Assembly: GCA_030426005.1 (NCBI GenBank)
Contig: JAUHZM010000040.1
Location: 1 to 15,171 of the forward strand
Length of the DNA: 15,171 nucleotides
Direction: 5' to 3'
Origin: Gammaproteobacteria bacterium
GTDB taxonomy: Bacteria > Pseudomonadota > Gammaproteobacteria > Arenicellales > Arenicellaceae
Positions 7,552 to 13,464 of this stretch are shown in pieces. A program made the translations under genes and the position numbers. A model generated the notes under the pieces. It searched no databases. It saw nothing but the letters and a program-made list of their open reading frames with translations, and had not been told where the DNA came from. Position 1 is the stretch's first letter; each line of letters starts with the position of its first letter.

Positions 7552-8274
7552 ATGAGATTGTTAATTGGGGTTACGGCACTTCTCATTACGGGTGCCAAAT
7601 TATGTTTCAGACTGTTACAGGCTTTGTATCAACAACAAGCCATCACGTTGTTTGCTCGAACTGTGGCAGGTAAAAACAAAAAGCCAATTAAGCTTCGAGT
7701 GTTCACAGTGGCAAATCGTTCTTTGGCGAATGTCGATGTCTGGTTTCATTACTTGAAGGGTGATTTCAACTTGGTTGGGCCAGTGGCGCTGGATGTCACT
7801 GATTTGGCGCGGTTGACCGCTCGGCAGCGTGCCCGTTTCGATGTGGCGCCAGGACTGGTATCGCCATACCGTGTCGCGATCAAACGTGGGTTGGCACCGA
7901 GCAGTGAAGCAGAAACATCGATGCAGTTCGCGCAAAAGAACTCGTGGTTACTGCGCACACAAATCCTGGTGGCAGCGTTGTTGCCTAGGAAGTCAACGTC
8001 GAATCCGAATCCGCTTCAAGTACCGCAGACTTTTTCGTTGTTTGGCGTTGGTATTCAGAATGCCACCATGCCTGCGGCGGTGAGTTCCTTGATGCAACAT
8101 CTTCACCGCCGAGCAGGCAAGCAAAGCCCAGCGAAAGTTGCATTTGTGAACGCAGACTGTGTGAACAAATATGTCAAAGACCGCCATTATCAAGGTGTTC
8201 TAAAAGGGTTTGATCACGTGTTCGCGGACGGAGTTGGCTTACGGTTAGCAGCACGGCGCCCGCTTGGTCGATAA
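7552..8274 (+). CDS. N-terminal fragment: catalytically degenerate sugar-phosphate transferase domain and start of GT26 domain
   Basis: Residues 1-148 align by eye along the whole sugar transferase encoded at 8788-9462. They show a hydrophobic N-terminal helix (3-25), a KLRVF stretch (47-51) in place of KFRSM, KGDFNLVGP (69-77) in place of KGDMSLVGP, a PG pair at 100-101 and a C-terminal stretch like its last 30 residues. About 38 residues between the KFRSM and RKASIDE regions are missing. The Asp-Glu pair expected before LPQ is Ala59-Asn60, so I infer no phosphoglycosyl transferase activity. From ~158 the GT26 domain begins: FVNADCVN (198-205) and the nucleotide- or acceptor-site DG (226-227). 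The frame ends early after residue 240. A GGGGG lies nine bases before the ATG. Confidence 0.7.
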   Translation: MRLLIGVTALLITGAKLCFRLLQALYQQQAITLFARTVAGKNKKPIKLRVFTVANRSLANVDVWFHYLKGDFNLVGPVALDVTDLARLTARQRARFDVAPGLVSPYRVAIKRGLAPSSEAETSMQFAQKNSWLLRTQILVAALLPRKSTSNPNPLQVPQTFSLFGVGIQNATMPAAVSSLMQHLHRRAGKQSPAKVAFVNADCVNKYVKDRHYQGVLKGFDHVFADGVGLRLAARRPLGR

Positions 8275-8788
8275 TGTGAATGGCACGGATATGTTCCCGC
8301 AGTTGTGCCAGGAGCTTGCGGCCACTGGCAAGCGCGTGTTCTTGTACGGTGGGCAACCTGCCGTAGTGGAAGCAACGGCCAAGCGTCTCAAACAAGAATA
8401 CCCAGGTTTGCAGGTAGCTGGTTATCTGGATGGCTATACAACCGCTAGCGCGGAAGCCGTTTGCTACCAGATTAATCGTAGCAGTGCGGATATCGTGTTC
8501 GTCGCGTTAGGTGCGCCGAAACAGGAGCTGTGGATTAATGACAATGCGTATCGCCTCAATGTGGGCGTGGCGATAGGGGTAGGGGGCTTATTCGACTTTT
8601 ACTCGGGTTCTGTGTCTCGAGCACCAGAGTGGGTCCGCGCCTTATCGTTGGAGTGGGTTTGGCGTCTGGCTATGCAGCCAAAAGCCAAAGCCGGGCGGTA
8701 CCTGATTGGTAATCCATTGTTTCTGTTTCGGATCTTGTCATCCAAAGTCCAAAGTCGAGTTCAAGCTACCATGTTGGAGGTCTGCTAA
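8264..8788 (+). CDS. C-terminal fragment of WecG/TagA/CpsF (GT26) glycosyltransferase
   Basis: This frame holds the rest of the GT26 domain: the DNVNGTDMFP stretch at its start, LYGG, then LDGY, then GAPKQELWI. The family's closing block follows, with GVGG, FDFYSG, RAP, and LEWVWRL. GT26 enzymes such as WecG and TagA add N-acetylmannosamine-type or related sugars to an undecaprenyl-diphosphate-linked sugar. The nearest possible starts are TTG 8264 or ATG 8291, neither with a convincing ribosome-binding site, so this piece is probably not a gene of its own. On its own it lacks the N-terminal part of the active site. The last bases contain GGAGG (8776-8780), which serves the next gene. Confidence 0.6.
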   Translation: MVDNVNGTDMFPQLCQELAATGKRVFLYGGQPAVVEATAKRLKQEYPGLQVAGYLDGYTTASAEAVCYQINRSSADIVFVALGAPKQELWINDNAYRLNVGVAIGVGGLFDFYSGSVSRAPEWVRALSLEWVWRLAMQPKAKAGRYLIGNPLFLFRILSSKVQSRVQATMLEVC

Positions 8789-9462
8789 TGCGCTGCTATC
8801 AAGTTAAGAGTTCCTGGAAGATGCGTGCGAAATCGCGCCTTTGGAAACTCAAGTTTCAATCTCGTACTGTTTTGAAGCGCAGTTTAGATGTGTTGGTGGC
8901 TGGTTTGGCGCTGTGTTTGCTCAGTCCGCTACTGCTGCTCGTAGCGCTGGCCATTAGGTTGGAGTCGAAAGGTCCGGTGTTTTTCAAACAGCAGCGCGTT
9001 GGGGTGGATGGTGCGTGTTTTACTATGCTCAAGTTTCGCTCAATGGTAGTCGACGCGGAGGCACGCCTGAAGGACATCAAACATGCAAATGAAATGCAAA
9101 ACGGTGTGCTTTTCAAAATGAAGCGCGACCCGCGTATTACGCGCATCGGTGCGCTGATCAGAAAAGCATCCATTGATGAATTACCGCAACTTATCAACGT
9201 GATCAAGGGGGATATGTCGTTGGTTGGTCCGCGTCCACCACTTGCCAGTGAGGTCGCACAATACAGTCGAGCTGATCGGGTTCGGTTGAAAGTGCTGCCT
9301 GGGATCACCTGTATCTGGCAAGTGTGTGGGCGTTCGGACATCCCCTTTGAACAGCAGGTCGAACTGGATCTGCAGTACATCGAATCACAATCAATTTGGG
9401 TCGACATTATGCTGTTGATCAAAACCATACCAGCGGTGCTGACCGCGCGAGGAGCGTACTAA
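8788..9462 (+). CDS. Initiating undecaprenyl-phosphate sugar-phosphate transferase (PglC/WcaJ C-terminal type)
   Basis: This 224-residue membrane enzyme should transfer a sugar phosphate from a UDP-sugar to undecaprenyl phosphate, the first step of repeat-unit assembly. It is the short form with one membrane-dipping helix (about 33-57). Key motifs are intact: FFKQQRVG (65-72), KFRSM (82-86), the catalytic Asp130-Glu131 in KASIDELPQL, GDMSLVGPRPP (141-151), LPGITCIWQVCGR (170-182) and the C-terminal VDIMLLIKT region. The long N-terminal CoA-binding-like and multi-helix part of WcaJ/WbaP is absent. The ATG overlaps the stop of the preceding gene by one base, and GGAGG lies eight bases upstream. 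The sugar specificity (galactose, glucose or an N-acetylated sugar) cannot be read from sequence. The protein is the evident paralogue of the degenerate domain upstream. Confidence 0.93.
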   Translation: MRCYQVKSSWKMRAKSRLWKLKFQSRTVLKRSLDVLVAGLALCLLSPLLLLVALAIRLESKGPVFFKQQRVGVDGACFTMLKFRSMVVDAEARLKDIKHANEMQNGVLFKMKRDPRITRIGALIRKASIDELPQLINVIKGDMSLVGPRPPLASEVAQYSRADRVRLKVLPGITCIWQVCGRSDIPFEQQVELDLQYIESQSIWVDIMLLIKTIPAVLTARGAY

Positions 9463-9463
9463 T

Positions 9464-10363
9464 ATGTTGAGTTTGATGGATACCTCTGCTGCGCAGGCTG
9501 AAATCAGCGAGTACGGTACACCGACCGCGATCGTATTAGCGGACAAACTGGCTGGGCAAGAGATCGTTGAAGTTTTCGGAGCGATTGAAGCCGCTTCTTT
9601 AGTGGTCGCCGGCAAGTCAGTGGTTGAGCATGTGCTGCAGGAATTACAGGAGCTCAAGTTTCAGCAATGCATCGTGCTTGCGGGGAGTAACGCAGAGCAA
9701 GTTTTAAAGTTGGTGGGTAACGATGGGCGCTGGGGTATGACTGTGAATGTAATGCAATACGCATGCTCGACTGAACAGGTATTGCGCGAATTCAAGTCGG
9801 TTGGCGGCGAAGATGGCCTACTGGTTATCGAAGCCGATAAATTGCGTGGCTTTTGCGTCGCAGAATTTCTAAGGCTTGCACAAATGAATGAGCATACGCT
9901 ACTGGAAGCGCAGTGCGCCGGACAGCGGCCTGGGCTGACCCTGTTAAAGCCAACCACGGCTGATTTTATAATCAATGCCATGCCGATAGAACTGACCGGC
10001 GTAAAAATAAATCGCTTAGACACTGCACGCGATTTCCATCAAGCGAATTTTGATCTGATGGCTGGCAAGTTTCTCGGTCTGGAGCCCAGCGTATTGGTGA
10101 ACCGTCAGGTTGGGCGGCGGCAGCACTGGTCATCTCATGTTTCGCGCGGCGTCGATGGGAACTGGACAGAGGTGATGATTGAGAAGCACTGCCAGGTCGG
10201 TCGACAGGTGCGCCTGAATTCGGTGATCCTCAACCGGGATGTATACGTGGAAGATCACGCTTGTTTAGATCACACCATCGTGATGCCGAATTCGATGGTA
10301 TCGGCGGATCAGGCTTTAACCGACTCGATCATTCACGCGGGTACGGTGTTTCAACTTTCTTAG
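9464..10363 (+). CDS. Degenerate sugar-nucleotidyltransferase-like protein with left-handed beta-helix tail
   Basis: This 299-residue protein resembles NDP-sugar pyrophosphorylases in layout. There is a nucleotidyltransferase-like N-terminal half (TAIVLAD at about 20-26, then VVAGKSVVEHVL, IVLAGSNAEQV and WGMTVNV). A C-terminal set of about five hexapeptide-like turns follows from ~240 (VGRQVR, LNSVIL, NRDVYV, EDHACL, DHTIVM). The residues that make the enzyme work are missing. The GxGTR loop is replaced by DKLAGQE, the LGTAGA-type stretch by CSTEQV, and the metal-binding Asp region by IEADK. I infer a non-catalytic or repurposed protein, perhaps structural or regulatory in sugar supply; the function is unknown. 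The ATG is two bases after the upstream stop, with GAGGAG nine bases before it, so it is the third gene of this operon. Confidence 0.62.
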   Translation: MLSLMDTSAAQAEISEYGTPTAIVLADKLAGQEIVEVFGAIEAASLVVAGKSVVEHVLQELQELKFQQCIVLAGSNAEQVLKLVGNDGRWGMTVNVMQYACSTEQVLREFKSVGGEDGLLVIEADKLRGFCVAEFLRLAQMNEHTLLEAQCAGQRPGLTLLKPTTADFIINAMPIELTGVKINRLDTARDFHQANFDLMAGKFLGLEPSVLVNRQVGRRQHWSSHVSRGVDGNWTEVMIEKHCQVGRQVRLNSVILNRDVYVEDHACLDHTIVMPNSMVSADQALTDSIIHAGTVFQLS

Positions 10364-10423
10364 TGGTGACGGGGCTCGAGGTTCAAGGCTCTGATGCGCT
10401 GCGGTAACTGTTTCTTTGAGGCG

Positions 10424-10471
10424 GGTGTTGGGTGTTGAGTCTCATTTAGTGCGACTCAGCACCCAAACACC
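10424..10471. terminator. Long hairpin between convergent genes (possible bidirectional terminator)
   Basis: GGGTGTTGAGTC (10430-10441) pairs with GACTCAGCACCC (10453-10464) around an 11-base loop, with one G-T pair. After one unpaired A, GGTGTT (10424-10429) pairs with AACACC (10466-10471), giving about 18 pairs in all. It lies where the plus-strand EPS operon and the minus-strand transporter gene converge, and its right half covers the transporter's last codons. No T-run follows on either strand, so it is not a textbook Rho-independent terminator. Confidence 0.5.
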
Positions 10472-11347
10472 TAAGATGGTAATGCTGATACCCGCTAAGT
10501 GGTATAGCGTGAAGGGCTCATGGAGAATGGAGACCGCAAACAAAGATGTAAATCCCGGCCCCACCATGGCCACAATTCCAGTTTTGTCAGCACCGATTCG
10601 CGCCACCGCTGAGGTGGTAAAGAAGGTCGGGATGACGGTGCAAAACATCGCGATAATGAATATCCAAAACAGCGCGGTTGGAGTGACATTGGGTGTGGTT
10701 ATTGAGCGAGTAACACCGTAGTGAACCAGAATTGCTAGGCTAGCGCTGATCAGCGCAATGGCAGTAAATAAGCGACTACCCATTTGCTGGATTAGAGGTT
10801 TGCTGAACAGCAAATAAAAGGCAAAGCTGACCGCGCAGGCGAGAATGAACAGTGACCCCTTGATTACATCGCTACCGTAAGATTCCAAATCATGGCCAAA
10901 GATAATTAGTACGCCGGTATAGGTAATGAGTAGTGAAACTACCGTGCGAAGCGTAATTTTGTGATGAAACAGCAGGGCACCGAATAGCACCACAAAAGTT
11001 GGATAAACATACAGGACCATACGGCCCAATTGTGCAGTAACGTATTGTAAGCCTATCAGATCAAGCAAACTGGCGAAGTAATAGCCGAACCAACCGACAA
11101 TGGCCGCCTGACTAACGTTGCTTAGGTTTAAGCGTTCGCGAAGTTCCGGGTCGCGCAACAACCAAAGCAAAATTAGCGCATAGACCGGGAGTGAGAAAAG
11201 CATCCGAAAACCAATCAAGGTTGTCGGATCCGTGCCTTCGGCATACACCAGTTTTACAAAAATTGGGCGGATCGCAAACAGGGCGGCGGAGCCCAGGGCA
11301 AAAAGAAATCCGATAGAGGCTGGACTGAGTGAGAGTAAGCGCTGCAT
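10442..11347 (-). CDS. EamA/DMT-superfamily transporter
   Basis: This 301-residue inner-membrane protein has about ten hydrophobic helices in two similar halves of five, the architecture of EamA (RhaT/YdcZ-like) drug/metabolite transporters. Helix 1 (about 12-33) contains the FALGSAALFAIRPIF stretch typical of the first EamA repeat. A proline/glycine-rich segment near residues 235-265 (including VGPG) starts the last helices of the second repeat, and ILGVWVLSR closes the protein as usual in the family. It probably exports or imports a small metabolite; the substrate cannot be predicted. The ATG at 11347 has a GGAG about eleven bases upstream. It is convergent with the EPS operon and probably unrelated to it. 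It follows the secreted propeller gene on the same strand after a 166-base gap containing a hairpin. Confidence 0.88.
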   Translation of the reverse strand: MQRLLSLSPASIGFLFALGSAALFAIRPIFVKLVYAEGTDPTTLIGFRMLFSLPVYALILLWLLRDPELRERLNLSNVSQAAIVGWFGYYFASLLDLIGLQYVTAQLGRMVLYVYPTFVVLFGALLFHHKITLRTVVSLLITYTGVLIIFGHDLESYGSDVIKGSLFILACAVSFAFYLLFSKPLIQQMGSRLFTAIALISASLAILVHYGVTRSITTPNVTPTALFWIFIIAMFCTVIPTFFTTSAVARIGADKTGIVAMVGPGFTSLFAVSILHEPFTLYHLAGISITILGVWVLSRTK

Positions 11348-11450
11348 AACTTCTAGGCTCCATGTTTAGGGGCGAAGCATGCAGTAAGTTGGAGCGCAAG
11401 CCAAGTAGTTTTGGCGCGACCGTCGCCAATCCATACTTTTGCTTTAGCGC

Positions 11451-11488
11451 GCCGGTGAGCAGAGCAGCTACGCGTCATGCTCACCGGC
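11451..11488. terminator. Perfect 11-bp stem hairpin after the propeller gene
   Basis: GCCGGTGAGCA (11451-11461) pairs perfectly with TGCTCACCGGC (11478-11488) around a 16-base loop, starting 26 bases after the stop of the propeller gene on the minus strand. The GC-rich stem fits a terminator or transcript-end structure, but there is no T-run. It may separate that gene from the transporter gene downstream. Confidence 0.5.
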
Positions 11489-11513
11489 TGTACGGAGGCT
11501 GTTACTTAATGGG

Positions 11514-13241
11514 TCATAAGCAGAACGTGGCAACTCTGTTTGAAGTCGTCTTGATCACAAAGCACGACTCTTGCTCGGTCTTTTGTTCAACCAGAAACAA
11601 CTCAGTGTCACCATCAGTCACTTGTTCTGCGCCATAGAGAATGCGCGCTGAGTTCGGGGCAATGCTGAGGTAGTTATTCGAAGGCAGGAAAGTACCGCCT
11701 ACATCACCGCCTTCTGGCAATGGTGCGTTTAACTTGATAGGGTCTTGTGCCTCGTTAAGTGACGCCAGATAGATTTCCATCACCTCATCAGTGGCTTGGT
11801 CTGCGATGTAGACTACAAACTCACTGTTTGGGCTGATGTGAAAGGTGCTCTGAAGGTCGACATCGTCATGCGCGTTGAGGTTTAACATTCTTGCTGCTGA
11901 ACTTCCGTCGATCGGTGAGTGGTACAGGTCAAACTGATAGTTTGGCAGCGACGTGTCCATTCTAAAAACGACGCCATTGCCGTCAGGTGTCAGTTCAAAT
12001 CCATAGTCGACACTCTGATTAGTGCCCAGGTCTGAATGCAGTTTTACCGTGGCTGTGCTTGGTCCAGTAATTGGCACGGAATACAGCTCTCGGACATTGT
12101 TCGTGTCGAGGTCGCCGGAGAACACTACATGCGATGAGTCTGCACTAATTCTGAATCGGCTATCGACATCACCGTCTGTCACCGGGATCGGGTTAATTAG
12201 CAGCGGCTCGCTGCTGCGATCAAGTGGTACGCTATAGAGACCATCGAAGTCAGATCTTGCCGCGCGATAAACAACGGTATTGCCGTCGGGGCTTATTAGG
12301 CTGTCTATGACTGATTCGCCGTCAGATGCGTGATTTAATTTGACTGCAGCGTTGCTGGGTCCGGTAATCGATACTCTATAAAGTTCATAGTGCGTGGCGA
12401 TATCCTGGTTGGAGATGAATGTGATGACACTGCTGTCTGGCGAGATATGAATTCTGTCGGTGTGCACAGTTCGATCCGAACCCAGGTCGGTGAGCCGCAC
12501 TGGTGCAGAAGATCCATCTATTGCAACACTATAGAGTTCATGTTTTGCATCACCAGTCTGCTTCGCCATGTATAACACTCGTGAGCTGTCCGGGCTGATT
12601 GCTACAATATTAACTCCCGTAATCGTGCTGCCTACTGGTGGGTCCATGGGGCCACTGAGCTTGATACGTTCGCTGCTTGGTCCGCTGATTGGCACCGAAT
12701 AGAGTTCACGCAGGTTGTTGATAGTTTCTTCGGAGGTAAACACCACGGTTTGTCCATCTGGCGACACGCGCAGCGACGCAATTTCTCGACCGCCACCTAG
12801 CTGCGGACTAAGTGCCACGGGACCGCTACTCATATCGCTTCTCTGACTTGTCAGGCTCGAGGTCGACGAGAAGGTGTTATTCGCCGTGGCATATACAATG
12901 AACTCGCCATTGGGACTCGTGTCTACCAGCCGTAGATGGCGCGATCCCGTGAGGTTGTCGACGGTGTCGGGTGCTCCGTTAAGCTGCGCATTGTACAGTT
13001 TGCGAAAACCCGACGAGATGTCCGTCACATCATAGATCGCTCTGTTTGAGTCACCCAAAAACTCAAACGCAAACATTTCTTCATTGCCGATGAAAGGCTT
13101 GTTGATTCGCTTAGGCTCAGTGAACTCGTTTCCCAGTGCGCTGCTGGCGACTAAAAAGCTAAAAATTCCAACCAGAAGCAGGCATTTGCCTCGAATGTGC
13201 CGACTAAGTCCTTGTCTAGACTCGCTTAGAACTACCATCAT
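11514..13241 (-). CDS. Secreted beta-propeller protein with ~10 PD40/TolB-like repeats
   Basis: The protein has 575 residues from ATG 13241 (578 if TTG 13250 is used). A basic N-terminus, a hydrophobic stretch near residues 20-37 and ASSALG ahead of NEF suggest a Sec signal peptide cut around residue 38, so the protein is probably periplasmic or secreted. The rest is about ten repeats of roughly 45-55 residues. Each has a core like ISPDSSxVVY, a variable turn, then ELYSVxIxGxS and a short apolar end, which is the PD40/WD40-like pattern of TolB-type propellers. No catalytic domain is visible, so it is probably a binding protein of unknown ligand. Two cysteines lie in the last ~18 residues and could form a disulfide. 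Neither start has a strong ribosome-binding site; ATG 13238 is another option. It is divergent from the histidine kinase gene. Confidence 0.8.
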   Translation of the reverse strand: MMVVLSESRQGLSRHIRGKCLLLVGIFSFLVASSALGNEFTEPKRINKPFIGNEEMFAFEFLGDSNRAIYDVTDISSGFRKLYNAQLNGAPDTVDNLTGSRHLRLVDTSPNGEFIVYATANNTFSSTSSLTSQRSDMSSGPVALSPQLGGGREIASLRVSPDGQTVVFTSEETINNLRELYSVPISGPSSERIKLSGPMDPPVGSTITGVNIVAISPDSSRVLYMAKQTGDAKHELYSVAIDGSSAPVRLTDLGSDRTVHTDRIHISPDSSVITFISNQDIATHYELYRVSITGPSNAAVKLNHASDGESVIDSLISPDGNTVVYRAARSDFDGLYSVPLDRSSEPLLINPIPVTDGDVDSRFRISADSSHVVFSGDLDTNNVRELYSVPITGPSTATVKLHSDLGTNQSVDYGFELTPDGNGVVFRMDTSLPNYQFDLYHSPIDGSSAARMLNLNAHDDVDLQSTFHISPNSEFVVYIADQATDEVMEIYLASLNEAQDPIKLNAPLPEGGDVGGTFLPSNNYLSIAPNSARILYGAEQVTDGDTELFLVEQKTEQESCFVIKTTSNRVATFCL

Positions 13242-13305
13242 TGTCTTCAACCCATTATGATTACAGAGGGCCGGTAGCGTGGCATAACGACGTCAACCTG
13301 CTCAA

Positions 13306-13321
13306 TGGTACATAAGTACCA
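13306..13321. promoter_or_regulatory. Operator-like palindrome between propeller and histidine kinase genes
   Basis: TGGTAC and GTACCA form perfect six-base arms around a four-base centre in the 200-base divergent gap (13242-13464). The spot would suit a shared regulator of both genes. A weaker pair, AGGCATC (13329-13335) and GATGCCT (13352-13358), lies just right of it. I could not place a convincing -35/-10 pair here. Confidence 0.3.
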
Positions 13322-13464
13322 GTGGCCAAGGCATCGATGGTCAGGTTCGTGGATGCCTGCAACAGATTAAATGATTGTCCAGGTCAGTGTTGTAACAAGG
13401 GTGGGGCTGCGACTGGAGGCTTAAGGACGCTATTTTTGCGGACGTTGACTCGTCCCGAGTCAGT

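Larger units (their letters stand above)
7552..8788 (+). pseudogene. Frameshifted fusion gene: degenerate sugar-transferase domain + WecG/TagA/CpsF glycosyltransferase
   Basis: Two consecutive plus-strand frames together encode one protein of about 410 residues. The first frame carries the N-terminal part and the first third of a WecG/TagA/CpsF (GT26) domain; the second carries the rest. The second frame opens only after a TAG at 8246-8248 and the first stops at TAA 8272-8274, so the shift must fall between 8249 and 8271. At this spot the gene has about seven bases between codons where related proteins have about five residues, which suggests a small deletion of around eight bases; a sequencing or assembly error is also possible. 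No slippery heptamer or other recoding signal is evident. If real, the mutation should abolish the GT26 activity. The downstream genes stay intact, and the following start codon overlaps this stop by one base. Confidence 0.72.

Noticed and set aside
8249..8274. Programmed ribosomal frameshifting joining the two GT26 frames
   Set aside because: No slippery heptamer, no RF2-type CTTTGA site and no obvious downstream structure; the junction is also shorter than in related proteins, which fits a deletion better.
8856..9428. 190-codon minus-strand open frame
   Set aside because: It is fully antisense to the well-supported sugar-phosphate transferase and its Ser/Thr/Arg/Cys-rich translation matches no family I know.
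13384..13464. Small gene preceded by GGAGG/AAGGA in the gap before the histidine kinase
   Set aside because: The frame starting at TTG 13436 after the purine-rich stretch is short, overlaps the kinase start in another frame and has no recognisable features.
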